Shown piece by piece: positions 7,670-15,736 of a stretch of DNA of 64,000 nucleotides. The translations under genes were made by a program, and so were the position numbers. The number at the start of each line of letters is the position of its first letter. Position 1 is the first letter of the stretch. Under the pieces are notes generated by a model, which saw only the letters and a program-made list of their open reading frames with translations, was not told the DNA's origin and did not search any database. This DNA comes from Streptosporangium carneum (GTDB lineage: Bacteria; Actinomycetota; Actinomycetes; Streptosporangiales; Streptosporangiaceae): NCBI RefSeq assembly GCF_027922005.1, contig NZ_BSEV01000016.1:62001-126000 (forward strand). The letters are read 5' to 3'.

Positions 7670-8092
7670 ATGGCCCTTCAGGGACCCATCCCCGTCAGTT
7701 TCGAGCAGGTCTTCCCCCACGGTTGTTACGTCGTCGGGGCGGTCGAGCAGGTCAAGGACTTCGACGCCTCGACCAACGGCCGCACCGTCTACGCCAAGGA
7801 CAGGACCACCGGCGAACTCGTCTGGCAGGTCGCGGTGATGGACGCCGACCCAGCCGTGAAGGCGGGGCAGAAGACGGTGTCGGTCAAGATCCTGTCGCCG
7901 GTCGAGCCGGTCGTCCCGCCGTCACTGCCGGGTCTGCCGTTCACGCCGGTCGAGTTCGACGGCATGACCGTAACCCCGTACGTCAACCAGTCCACTGGCC
8001 GCCTGGCCTACTCCGTCCGGGCCACGTCCATGCGCGCTCCGCGCGCCGCAACCGCTCCGGCGAAGACCGGCGGCAAGGACATCGCGGCCTGA
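7670..8092 (+). CDS. Pra-like activator of element replication, integration and excision
   Basis: A 140-residue soluble protein starting at ATG 7670 after an AGGAGAG site. It has a conserved-looking N-terminus (MALQGPIPVSFEQVFPHGCY), a compact beta-rich body and a disordered Ala/Pro/Lys tail. Proteins of this type directly before the FtsK gene of AICEs are annotated as 'plasmid replication, integration and excision activator', after pSAM2 Pra. The family link rests on position and my recollection of the N-terminal pattern, not on a defined catalytic motif. It is the first gene under the repressor-controlled promoter. Confidence 0.65.
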   Translation: MALQGPIPVSFEQVFPHGCYVVGAVEQVKDFDASTNGRTVYAKDRTTGELVWQVAVMDADPAVKAGQKTVSVKILSPVEPVVPPSLPGLPFTPVEFDGMTVTPYVNQSTGRLAYSVRATSMRAPRAATAPAKTGGKDIAA

Positions 8093-8101
8093 CAGGTAAA
8101 C

Positions 8102-8135
8102 GGGGCCGTCGGAAGCGGCAACTTCCGGCGGCCCC
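8102..8135 (+). terminator. Hairpin between pra and the transfer gene
   Basis: Arms GGGGCCGTCGGAAG (8102-8115) and CTTCCGGCGGCCCC (8122-8135) pair with one mismatch around a 6-nt loop. No T-tract follows, so it may attenuate read-through into the transfer genes or protect the pra transcript. Confidence 0.55.
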
Positions 8136-8177
8136 TCGACTCTCCCCAGATGCGATCCGAGAGAGGGCATCAGCCTA

Positions 8178-9590
8178 ATGTTCAGAAAGCTCCCCGGTGA
8201 CGAGGCTCAGCATCTTGTCTCCACCACTCCCGACACCGCCGTAGTGTTCCGGCCGGCAGTGGTCCGCACTCCGGCGTTCGTCACGTTCGTCATCTTCGCC
8301 TGGCGGCTGTTCGCCGGATCGGTCCGGCTGTTCTGGCGACACCCGATCGCCTCGGCCGTCGTCGCGGTCCCGTGCGCGGTGGCGTGGCTGTACGGCTGGC
8401 TCCAGAGCGTGGTGCTGATCGCGGTGGCCGTGACCGCTCCGGCGCTGTGGTGCGTCGCGCACCGGCCCTCGTTCCTCCGGCTGGTCGGCTGGCGACTGCT
8501 GGCCTTCTGGCGGCTGGTCTGGGTGTACCGGAGGCACTGGCAGCCCGTGATGATCGTCTCCGGCCTCGGGAGGCACCTGCGCGGCCGGGACTACCTTCCT
8601 CACCTGATGAGGATCCGGTGCACCTCGTGGGCCGACGTGGTCACCGTGAGGATGCTGCACGGGCAGGCGGTCAAGGACTGGGCCGACCGGATCGACCACC
8701 TGGCACACGGGTTCGGCGCTCGTTCATGTCGGGTGTCGATCGCACGGGCGGGCCGGTTACTGCTCCTCTTCCCCCGCCACGACCCTCTGGCCGTCCCCCT
8801 TCCGGCTCTGCCGATTCCCGATGAGGTGTCGGTGGGGCCGGTGCAGGTCGGCACCCGTGAGGACGGCGCCCCCTGGCTGCTGAAGGTTCACGGCACCCAC
8901 GTTCTCGTCGCCGGGGCCACCGGGGCGGGCAAGGGTTCGGTCATCTGGTCGACCGTTCGTGGCTTGCTTCCGGCCGTGCGGGCGGGGCTGGCGCAGATCT
9001 GGGCGTTGGATCCCAAGCGGATGGAACTGTCCTTCGGCCGTGCGCTGTTCGGAGAGCGGTACGCGGCGACGCCGGAGAGCTGCGCCGACCTGCTGGAAGC
9101 GGCGGTCGAGGTGATGCAGGAGCGGGCCGACCGGTTCGCCGGAGTTCGTCGCTCCCACGTTCCGACCGTTGAGGACCCGTTCGTCCTGGTGGTGGTCGAC
9201 GAGGTGGCGTTCCTGACCGCCTACCAGTCCGACAAGGGCCTGAAGCTGCGCATTTCCGCCGCGCTCGCCACCTTGACCACCCAGGGGCGCGCGGTCGGGG
9301 TCGGAGTGCTGGCCGCGCTCCAGGATCCGCGCAAGGAGGTCATGAACATCCGCAACCTGTTCCCCGACAGGATCGCGCTCCGGCTGGATGAGTCGGAGCA
9401 GGTGGACATGGTGCTCGGCGACGGTGCCCGCGACCGGGGCGCGCTGGCCGACCACATCTCACCGGTTCCGCGACAGGGTGCGGGCGTCGGGTTCGTCCGG
9501 CTGGAAGCCTCGCCCGACCCGATCCGGGTTCGCGCGGCCTACGTCTCCGACGACGCCATCCGCGCCATGGTCGAGGCGGTGGCGGCGTGA
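8178..9590 (+). CDS. FtsK/SpoIIIE-type DNA translocase, TraSA/TraB-like
   Basis: The protein has 470 residues. N-terminal hydrophobic segments at about 31-50 and 56-95 anchor it in the membrane. The FtsK motor domain holds Walker A GATGAGKGS at 246-254 and Walker B FVLVVVDEV at 335-343. In AICEs one such hexameric pump moves double-stranded element DNA between hyphae, unlike type IV systems. No separate C-terminal DNA-recognition domain is evident; the C-terminal end is short. The start is ATG 8178. Its stop overlaps GTG of the next gene. Confidence 0.9.
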   Translation: MFRKLPGDEAQHLVSTTPDTAVVFRPAVVRTPAFVTFVIFAWRLFAGSVRLFWRHPIASAVVAVPCAVAWLYGWLQSVVLIAVAVTAPALWCVAHRPSFLRLVGWRLLAFWRLVWVYRRHWQPVMIVSGLGRHLRGRDYLPHLMRIRCTSWADVVTVRMLHGQAVKDWADRIDHLAHGFGARSCRVSIARAGRLLLLFPRHDPLAVPLPALPIPDEVSVGPVQVGTREDGAPWLLKVHGTHVLVAGATGAGKGSVIWSTVRGLLPAVRAGLAQIWALDPKRMELSFGRALFGERYAATPESCADLLEAAVEVMQERADRFAGVRRSHVPTVEDPFVLVVVDEVAFLTAYQSDKGLKLRISAALATLTTQGRAVGVGVLAALQDPRKEVMNIRNLFPDRIALRLDESEQVDMVLGDGARDRGALADHISPVPRQGAGVGFVRLEASPDPIRVRAAYVSDDAIRAMVEAVAA

Positions 9591-9787
9591 GGGTCTGCTT
9601 CTACGGCACCGACGAGGAGATCAGCCGGGTATGCGAGCGGCCGTTCCTGGCCGTCCTCGGGCTGCGTCACCCCGATCCCGTCCTGGCCTTCGAACTGTCC
9701 AACGTCTCCGTGACCGGAGACCCGTACGGAACCGTGTTCCGGCTGGCGGCGGACCTGGCCGAAGTTCGCAAGGAGGCCGGCGAATGA
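9587..9787 (+). CDS. Small hypothetical AICE protein
   Basis: A 66-residue protein between the translocase and rep genes, overlapping both by four bases (GTGA at 9587, ATGA at 9784). It is acidic, with no membrane helix and Cys at positions 4 and 16. I do not recognise it. Strict coupling on both sides argues it is translated and needed in stoichiometric or low amounts with transfer or replication proteins. Confidence 0.7.
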   Translation: MRVCFYGTDEEISRVCERPFLAVLGLRHPDPVLAFELSNVSVTGDPYGTVFRLAADLAEVRKEAGE

Positions 9788-11466
9788 GCAACGTGGTCGG
9801 CCGTGGCCTTTCACGGGCGGAGCGGCAGAGGATGCCTGTCGCCCTGGACGTGGCCGTGGAGGTCGCCAAAGCCAACGGCGTGTGCGTCCGCCCCCTGGTA
9901 CTGCGACGGCTGGACACCCGCACCGGGCGGAGCGAGGACGTCAACGTCCCGTGCGGGGCCACCCGGGAGGCCAAGTGCCCGCCGTGCGCCAAGCGCAACA
10001 GGCAGCTCCGGATGGTCCAGTGTCGAGAGGGCTGGCATCTCGACCACGAACCCGTCACCGAACCGAACCCCTCCACCGATGAACAGCGGTGGCTGGTCGA
10101 GTTCCGCGCCGACGTGCAAGCCAGGCGGGACGCGGCCGAACGCTCCGGGACGGCCGACGAGGTCGCCGACTGGGACGAGGCGATCCGGGCCGTCGACGCC
10201 GAGATCAACGCGGCGGGGATACGGGGAAGCCTGTCCGCCCGTACGGCGCCCAAGCGCTCCCGCTCGACCCGGCGACGCCAGGACGCCCCGGACCTGCCCA
10301 AACGGCAGATGAGCCCTACCACGCTCGGGCGGACCTTCACCGGAACCGACGGCAGGGTCTACCGGCCGTCGATGTTCATCACCCTCACCCTGCCCTCCTA
10401 CGGAAAGATCCGGTCAGGGCAGGGCGTTCCGGTCGACCCCGCCGCCTACGACTACCGGCGGGCGGCCCGGGACGCGCTGCACTTCTCCAAGCTGCTCGAC
10501 CGGTTCGTGCAGAATCTTCGCCGGGTCGCCGGATACGACGTGCAGTATTTCGCCACCGTGGAACCTCAGAAGCGGCTCGCGCCGCACCTGCACATGGCGA
10601 TCCGCGGGACCCTGCCGCGGGCGGAGATCAAGGCCGTCGCCGCCGCGACCTATCACCAGGTGTGGTGGCCGGCGGCCGACGAGGTCCGCTTCGAGGGCGA
10701 TCATCTGCCGATGTGGGCTCCGCGGGCCGAGCTTCCCGACGGCGGGACCTACCCCGACGGGCAGAGCGGTGACTACCTCGCCCCCGACACGGGTGAGCTG
10801 CTGCCGACCTGGGACGAGGCGCTCGATCGGCTCGACCAGGACGACGACGCCGAACCGCTCCACGTGATCCGCTTCGGTGACCAGGTCGACGTTCAGGGCG
10901 TGCTCGCCGGCACCCCGGATGCCGACCAGTGCATCCGCTACCTGAGCAAGTACCTGACCAAGAGCCTGGGGGAGAGCCTCGACGCCGACGACCTCGCTCG
11001 CCGGGACCACGCGGCCCGGCTGGTCGAGGCGCTGCGGTACGAACCGTGCTCGCCGTCGTGCCCGAACTGGCTCCGCTACGGCGTACAGCCCAAGGGCGCC
11101 AAGCCGGGCATGACGCCGGGCCGGTGCCGGGGCAAGGCGCACAGGCCCGATCATCTCGGTTACGCGGGCCGTCGTGTGCTCGTCTCCCGTAAGTGGTCGA
11201 ACAAGACCCTGGCCGAGCACCGGCGCGACCGGCGCACCTGGGTCCTGGAAGCCCTCGGCCTGGCCGACGATCCCGCCGAGAACGACCCGTACCGCTACGT
11301 CTGGAAACCCGTCCCCGCCGGGGACGGCAACGTCCCCCCGCTCGCCCTGCGGCTGCTGCGCATGGTCGCCGAACGCCGGCGCTGGCGGACGACCCTCCTC
11401 GCCCTGCAACAGGAGGCGACCGGACAACCCACAGGAGATCTTTCGGCAATGAGGAAGGCGGCATGA
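9784..11466 (+). CDS. RepSA-type rolling-circle replication initiator
   Basis: The protein has 560 residues. Initiator motifs appear in order: motif 1 FITLTLP from F198, the HUH metal site H268-L-H270, and a catalytic-tyrosine motif YLSKY at 386-390. A Cys-rich zinc-binding-like segment lies at about 60-85 (PCGATREAKCPPCAKR). This matches RepSA of pSAM2, which nicks the double-strand origin, usually inside or near its own gene. ATG 9784 was chosen because it overlaps the preceding stop; the open frame upstream belongs to no product. Its TGA overlaps the excisionase ATG. Confidence 0.88.
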   Translation: MSNVVGRGLSRAERQRMPVALDVAVEVAKANGVCVRPLVLRRLDTRTGRSEDVNVPCGATREAKCPPCAKRNRQLRMVQCREGWHLDHEPVTEPNPSTDEQRWLVEFRADVQARRDAAERSGTADEVADWDEAIRAVDAEINAAGIRGSLSARTAPKRSRSTRRRQDAPDLPKRQMSPTTLGRTFTGTDGRVYRPSMFITLTLPSYGKIRSGQGVPVDPAAYDYRRAARDALHFSKLLDRFVQNLRRVAGYDVQYFATVEPQKRLAPHLHMAIRGTLPRAEIKAVAAATYHQVWWPAADEVRFEGDHLPMWAPRAELPDGGTYPDGQSGDYLAPDTGELLPTWDEALDRLDQDDDAEPLHVIRFGDQVDVQGVLAGTPDADQCIRYLSKYLTKSLGESLDADDLARRDHAARLVEALRYEPCSPSCPNWLRYGVQPKGAKPGMTPGRCRGKAHRPDHLGYAGRRVLVSRKWSNKTLAEHRRDRRTWVLEALGLADDPAENDPYRYVWKPVPAGDGNVPPLALRLLRMVAERRRWRTTLLALQQEATGQPTGDLSAMRKAA

Positions 11467-11675
11467 GGAAGGGCGACAAGCTGATGACCGTCCCCGAGAT
11501 CCTCGAAGAGCTGGGCGGGATCTCACCTCGCACGCTCTACCGCTGGCGCGAGATCGGCAGGTTCCCCGCCGGGCTGCGCCTCCCTAACGACGAGATCCGC
11601 CTGTATCGCAGCGAGTTCGAGGCATGGCTCGAAACCCTCCGCGAGGAGCGCGGCCGGAGAGGCAGGGCGGCGTGA
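11463..11675 (+). CDS. xis: Excisionase (Xis), MerR-like helix-turn-helix
   Basis: A 70-residue basic protein with an excisionase-type winged helix: TVPEILEELGGISPRTLYRW followed by GRFPAG and R-LYR. It starts at ATG 11463 inside the rep stop and ends inside the integrase GTG. Xis directs the integrase towards excision between attL and attR. Position and length match pSAM2 Xis. Confidence 0.88.
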   Translation: MRKGDKLMTVPEILEELGGISPRTLYRWREIGRFPAGLRLPNDEIRLYRSEFEAWLETLREERGRRGRAA

Positions 11676-13054
11676 GCACCTCGTACAAGGTCAAGTTCTG
11701 GGGGATCCGCACCAACACTAGATCCGACGGCACGGGCAAGAAGCCCCGCGTCGTCTCCCACACCGTCCGCTGGACCGTGGGGGAGCGGGAGAGGTCCTCG
11801 ACCTTCAAGACGAAGGGGCTCGCCGAGAGCTTCCTGTCGGACCTGCGGCAGGCGGCCAGGAGCGGAGAGGCGTTCGACCTGGAGAGCGGTCTTCCCGCCT
11901 CAATGGTCAAGGCCAAGGATGCCCGCACCTGGTACGCCTTCGCCGTCGCCTACGTTCATGCTTGGTGGCCCCATGCGGCGGCCAAGACCCGGGAGGGCAT
12001 GACGGACACGCTCGCCAACGTCACGCCGGTCCTGACGAAGGACCTGCCCGGCCGTCCCGCCGACGAGACGATCCGGCGGGCGCTGCGGGAGTTCTCCTTC
12101 CTGCCGGAGGACCGTCGGCCGGAACCTTCACCGGAGATCGCCCGCGCGGTGCGGTGGCTGGAGGCGGCCTCGCTGCCTCTGAGCGCCCTGGAGGAGGCCA
12201 AGCACACCCGCGCGGCGCTGGAGGCCCTGGCTCTGCTCCTGGACGGTACGGCGGCGGCCACTTCGACCTACCGGCGCAAGCGCGCGGTCTTCCATCACGT
12301 GCTGGAGTACGCGGTGGAGCTGGAGGAGCTCTCGGCGAACCCGCTGCACCGGGTCAAGCTCCGCAAGCCCAAGTCCACCGGTGAGATCGACCGGCGCTCG
12401 GTGGTCAACCCGGCTCAGGCGCGGGAGTTGCTGACCGCGGTGACCTACGTCGGCCGTTCGCGGGGGCCGATGCTGGCGGCCATGTTCGCCTGCATGTACT
12501 TCGGCGGTCTGCGCCCGGCCGAGGCGGCGGGACTACGGGCCAAGGACTGCCACCTGCCCACGTCCGGCTGGGGCCTGCTGACCCTGGAGAGGACCAAGCC
12601 GCAGAGCAACAAGCGGTTCACCGACTCGGGAGAGACGCACGACGATCGCGGGCTCAAGCACCGGGGCCGCAAGGTGGTCCGGGAGGTCCCGATCCCGCCG
12701 GAGCTGGTGGCCACGCTGCGGGACCACATCGACAGGTTCGGCGCCGGTCCGGACGGCCGGCTGTTCCGCACCCGCACGGGTGGCCTGATCTCCGGGTCGG
12801 CCTACGCCAAGGTCTGGAAGGAGGCGCGGACGTATGCGTTCACGCCTGATCAGGCGGCCTCACCACTGGCGGCCCGGCCGTACGACCTGCGGCACGCGGC
12901 GGTGTCCCTCTGGCTCAACGCCGGAGTGCACGCGCCGGAGGCGGCCGAGCGGGCGGGGCACGGGGTGGACGTGATGCTCAAGGTCTACGCCAGGTGCATC
13001 GACGGCCAACGCGAGGTGGCGAACCAACGCATCCTCGACGCGCTCGCCGCATGA
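11672..13054 (+). CDS. int: Tyrosine-recombinase integrase
   Basis: The protein has 460 residues. The N-terminal half is arm- and core-binding; the catalytic half has R281 (GLRPAEA), R407 in YDLRHA, H430 (AGHGVD) and the nucleophile Y439 (KVYAR). The first His of the usual HxxR box is Tyr404, a change common in AICE integrases. The start is GTG 11672, overlapping the xis stop; the in-frame ATG 11624 inside xis is unlikely. It recombines attP with the tRNA-Arg gene. The gene ends about 240 bp from attR, as expected. Confidence 0.92.
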   Translation: MSTSYKVKFWGIRTNTRSDGTGKKPRVVSHTVRWTVGERERSSTFKTKGLAESFLSDLRQAARSGEAFDLESGLPASMVKAKDARTWYAFAVAYVHAWWPHAAAKTREGMTDTLANVTPVLTKDLPGRPADETIRRALREFSFLPEDRRPEPSPEIARAVRWLEAASLPLSALEEAKHTRAALEALALLLDGTAAATSTYRRKRAVFHHVLEYAVELEELSANPLHRVKLRKPKSTGEIDRRSVVNPAQARELLTAVTYVGRSRGPMLAAMFACMYFGGLRPAEAAGLRAKDCHLPTSGWGLLTLERTKPQSNKRFTDSGETHDDRGLKHRGRKVVREVPIPPELVATLRDHIDRFGAGPDGRLFRTRTGGLISGSAYAKVWKEARTYAFTPDQAASPLAARPYDLRHAAVSLWLNAGVHAPEAAERAGHGVDVMLKVYARCIDGQREVANQRILDALAA

Positions 13055-13074
13055 CATCACCGACACGCGCCACC

Positions 13075-13102
13075 AAGGACCCCGGGACCCCTCGGGGTCC
13101 TT
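13075..13102 (+). terminator. Integrase operon terminator
   Basis: Perfect 10-bp arms AAGGACCCCG and CGGGGTCCTT around an 8-nt loop, about 20 bp after the int stop. Confidence 0.75.
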
Positions 13103-13261
13103 CGGCGTTCCGGGCTCGGAACCGTTCCGTGAGTCTCCGGAAACCCCGGTTTCACCTGGGAAAACGGGGCCTCGGGCATTCCGCGTATGTTCCGCGACCG
13201 GTGGCGTGCGGCTGCTCACGGCTGCCTTTGGCTGCATGGGGGCGTCCACCCCGGAACATGG

Positions 13262-13294
13262 AAAAGACCAGGTCAGAGTGGAGATGACCTGGTC
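13262..13294 (-). terminator. Terminator for tRNA-Arg supplied by the element
   Basis: GACCAGGTC (13266-13274) and GACCTGGTC (13286-13294) form a perfect 9-bp stem. On the minus strand it is followed by a TTTT run (complement of 13262-13265). It directly follows the tRNA 3' end, replacing the original hairpin now stranded at 148-192. Confidence 0.8.
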
Positions 13295-13344
13295 CTGGTT
13301 GCGCGCCCTGCAGGATTCGAACCTGCGACCGTCGGATTAGAAGT
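13295..13344. repeat. attR: attR: right 50-bp att repeat within tRNA-Arg
   Basis: Identical to 201-250. It covers the tRNA from the anticodon loop to past the 3' end, so integration leaves the tRNA gene intact with an element-derived 3' half. Confidence 0.92.
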
Positions 13345-13375
13345 CCGGTGCTCTATCCAGCTGAGCTAAGGGCGC
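13302..13375 (-). tRNA. tRNA-Arg (anticodon TCT)
   Basis: The minus strand folds as a tRNA: acceptor GCGCCCT/AGGGCGC, D arm AGCTCAGCTGGATAGAGC, anticodon loop CTTCTAA giving TCT, T arm with GGTTCGAATCC. The discriminator is G and no CCA is encoded immediately after it. It decodes AGA. It serves as the element's integration site, and its 3' part belongs to attR. Confidence 0.95.
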
Positions 13376-13382
13376 TCCCGCC

Positions 13383-13410
13383 TAATTGTGCATGATCCGG
13401 GGAGTGTCCA
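13383..13410 (-). promoter_or_regulatory. tRNA-Arg promoter
   Basis: On the minus strand, TGGACA (13410-13405) and CAATTA (13388-13383) are 16 bp apart, ending about 7 bp before the tRNA 5' end at 13375. Confidence 0.5.
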
Positions 13411-13618
13411 TGCATCGAATTTCCGTCTGTGTCGTGAGGATCACTTCACGGGCGGGCGACCGGTGCGCGAACGCTCGGGTCGTGATGGCGGCCAAGGAAG
13501 TGTACCTGAGGGAGATCTGCCCGGTGGCGTGGCCGTGTCGTCGGTGATCTCCGGGGAGCCGGGGGTTTCGCCGAAAATCGTTCTCTCCGGCGGGTGGACC
13601 GGTCTAGGCTCGTATGTC

Positions 13619-14419
13619 ATGTTCGCCGTCACGCTCCATGAGGAGATTCCCTTATTGGGCGGTGACGTGACCGACGGGGTTGTGCGGGTCGGTGACACCG
13701 TCCGCAGGCCGACTCGGCCTTCCACGCGCTCGGTGCACGCGCTGCTGCGGCATCTGGAGGCAGTCGGGTTCGACGGCGCGCCCCGGATCGTCGGAGTCGA
13801 CGGAAGGGGCAGGGAGGTCCTGACCTACGTCGAGGGGGAGTCGGCGCCCAGGCCGCTGCCCGCGTACGCGCTCACCGACGAGTCCCTGGCCGCGCTGGCG
13901 GTGCTGCTGCGGCGCTTCCACGACGCCTCCGCCGGGTTCGTCCCCCCGCCCGACGCCGTCTGGGAGGCCGGGTCCAACGACGACGCGGCCCCCGAGCTGA
14001 TCGGTCACTGTGACGTCAACCTCGACAACGTGATCTTCCGTGACGGGCTGCCGGCGGCGCTGATCGACTTCGACATGGCCAGGCCGACGACCAGGCTGTT
14101 CGACGTGGTGACGACCCTGCGGCACTGGGCCCCGATCGCAGATCCGGTCGATCTGGAGCCACTCCAGGCCTCCCTGGAGATCGGACCGAGGCTGCGGCTG
14201 TTCTGCGACGCGTACGGTCTGAAGCCTCGTGACCGCCGTCGCCTCCTGGACCTCTCTAGAGTGCGCTTCGACCGTTCCTACCATGCCATGCGCACCAAGG
14301 CGGTGACCCTCGGCGGCGGCTGGGCCCGCATGTGGGACAGTGGCGCGGGAACGCGCATCCGCCGGGCCTGTGCCTGGCTTGAGAAGAACCAGGACCGGCT
14401 CCATGCCCACCTTGTCTGA
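13619..14419 (+). CDS. Aminoglycoside phosphotransferase-family protein
   Basis: A 266-residue protein with the APH/choline-kinase catalytic motif HCDVNLDNVIF (His-x-Asp...Asn) near residues 125-135 and the metal-binding DFDMARP shortly after. It phosphorylates a small-molecule hydroxyl; the substrate cannot be predicted and no resistance role should be assumed. ATG 13619 was chosen because the upstream frame lacks family similarity. It has a rare TTA leucine codon at 13652-13654. Its 3' end overlaps the cobD start, but it shows no link to cobalamin synthesis. It is the first chromosomal gene right of the element. Confidence 0.8.
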   Translation: MFAVTLHEEIPLLGGDVTDGVVRVGDTVRRPTRPSTRSVHALLRHLEAVGFDGAPRIVGVDGRGREVLTYVEGESAPRPLPAYALTDESLAALAVLLRRFHDASAGFVPPPDAVWEAGSNDDAAPELIGHCDVNLDNVIFRDGLPAALIDFDMARPTTRLFDVVTTLRHWAPIADPVDLEPLQASLEIGPRLRLFCDAYGLKPRDRRRLLDLSRVRFDRSYHAMRTKAVTLGGGWARMWDSGAGTRIRRACAWLEKNQDRLHAHLV

Positions 14420-15500
14420 CCTGTCCGGCACGCCCGCGCCCGAGGGGGTGGGGAAGGTCCTCTCCCGCCTTCTGCCCCGAGCCGCGAGCAGGTCCTCCTC
14501 GAAGAGCGGGTCCTCCTCGAAGGGGGCCGGGACCGGGAGGGCACAGGCTCTGGGGATGCTCGCCGGGATCGTCGCCGACGCCGTCCTCGGCGACCCGAGG
14601 CGCGGGCATCCGGTCGCGCTGTTCGGGCGGGCCGCGGCGGCGTTGGAGAGGCGCGTGTACGGCGACGCCCGCCCCACGGGGGTCGGCTACGTCGCGCTGT
14701 GCGTCGGCCCGGTCGCGCTGCTCGGGGTCGCCGTGACCGGTGTGGGGAACAGGGTGGGAAACCCCTTGCTGCGGGGCGCGGTGAGCGCCGTCGCGACCTG
14801 GGCGGTGCTGGGCGGCACGACGCTGGGGCGCGAGGGCGTGGCCATGGCCGAGTTCCTCGAGGCCGACGACCTCGCCGGGGCGCGCGGCAGGCTCTCGCAC
14901 CTGTGCGGGCGCGACCCCTCCCCGCTGGGCTCCGCCGAGTTGGCCAGGGCCACGGTCGAGTCGATCGCGGAGAACACCTCGGACGCCGTGGTGGCGCCGC
15001 TGTTCTGGGGGGCGGTCGCCGGTGTTCCCGGGCTGCTGGCCTATCGGGCGGTCAACACGCTGGACGCCATGGTCGGCCACCGTAACGCCCGCTACGAGCG
15101 TTTCGGGTGGGCCGCCGCCAGGCTCGACGACGTCGCCAACTTCGTTCCGGCGCGGATCACCGGTCTGCTCACGGTTCTGTGCGCCCCTCTGGCAGGCGGC
15201 TCGGTCCGGCAGGCCGCGGGCGTGCTGCGCAGGGACGGTCACCGCCATCCGAGCCCCAACGCGGGCCGCTGCGAGGCGGCCTTCGCCGGGGCGCTGGACG
15301 TCACGCTCGGCGGCACGAACGTCTACGGCGACCGCGTGGAGCACCGCCCCGAGATGGGGGACGGGCCGAAGCCGTCGGTCGGGGACATCCGCCGTTCGGT
15401 GCGGCTGGCACGGGCGGTCGGCCTCGCCGCGGCGGGCCTGGCGGTGCTGGCGGCGTCGCGGCGCGCCCGCGGACGGTCGAGGTGTCTCCCACGATGGTGA
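14403..15500 (+). CDS. cobD: Adenosylcobinamide-phosphate synthase CobD/CbiB
   Basis: A 365-residue integral membrane protein. The family N-terminus GMLAGIVADAVLGDPRRGHPV lies about 50 residues in, with ESIAENTSDAVVAPLFWG, NTLDAMVGHRN and the C-terminal GGTNVYGDRVEHRPEMGDG also present. It joins the aminopropanol arm to adenosylcobyric acid. The start could be ATG 14403 (overlapping the previous gene) or ATG 14556, which would place the family N-terminus first; the extra 51 residues are Ser/Gly-rich and non-conserved. It is followed by cobQ, whose product feeds it. Confidence 0.9.
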   Translation: MPTLSDLSGTPAPEGVGKVLSRLLPRAASRSSSKSGSSSKGAGTGRAQALGMLAGIVADAVLGDPRRGHPVALFGRAAAALERRVYGDARPTGVGYVALCVGPVALLGVAVTGVGNRVGNPLLRGAVSAVATWAVLGGTTLGREGVAMAEFLEADDLAGARGRLSHLCGRDPSPLGSAELARATVESIAENTSDAVVAPLFWGAVAGVPGLLAYRAVNTLDAMVGHRNARYERFGWAAARLDDVANFVPARITGLLTVLCAPLAGGSVRQAAGVLRRDGHRHPSPNAGRCEAAFAGALDVTLGGTNVYGDRVEHRPEMGDGPKPSVGDIRRSVRLARAVGLAAAGLAVLAASRRARGRSRCLPRW

Positions 15501-15736
15501 TCACGGCGCTCGCGGCCGGTCGGTGATCGGCGCGGGCGATCGACGCGCCCTGGGTGGGCGGCACGGTGTGCCACACGTCATGCTGTGTGCATGATTGCCC
15601 ACCCACCGGGGAGGCCGCCCGTGACCCAGGCCGGTCCCGACAGCGCAGAACGGGGCGGCCACGGCCTCGTGACCACCTTCCCGCCTCGCCGCCACGAGCC
15701 CGCCCTCCCGGCCGCGACGGTCACGGGGGTGGGCGC

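Larger units (their letters stand above)
201..13344. mobile_element. pSAM2-type actinomycete integrative and conjugative element (AICE), about 13.1 kb
   Basis: The element is bounded by 50-bp direct repeats, the right one completing a tRNA-Arg(TCT) gene. It carries the diagnostic AICE set in one plus-strand series: GntR/UTRA repressor, Pra-like protein, FtsK-type translocase, small ORF, RepSA-type initiator, excisionase, tyrosine integrase. The integrase gene ends about 240 bp from attR. Known family behaviour is excision, rolling-circle replication and FtsK-like double-stranded transfer between mycelia. The left third (251-6627) is accessory cargo: KAP NTPase, Nudix protein, XRE regulator and a three-gene unknown set. 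No key gene is visibly broken, so the element may still be active. Confidence 0.93.
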
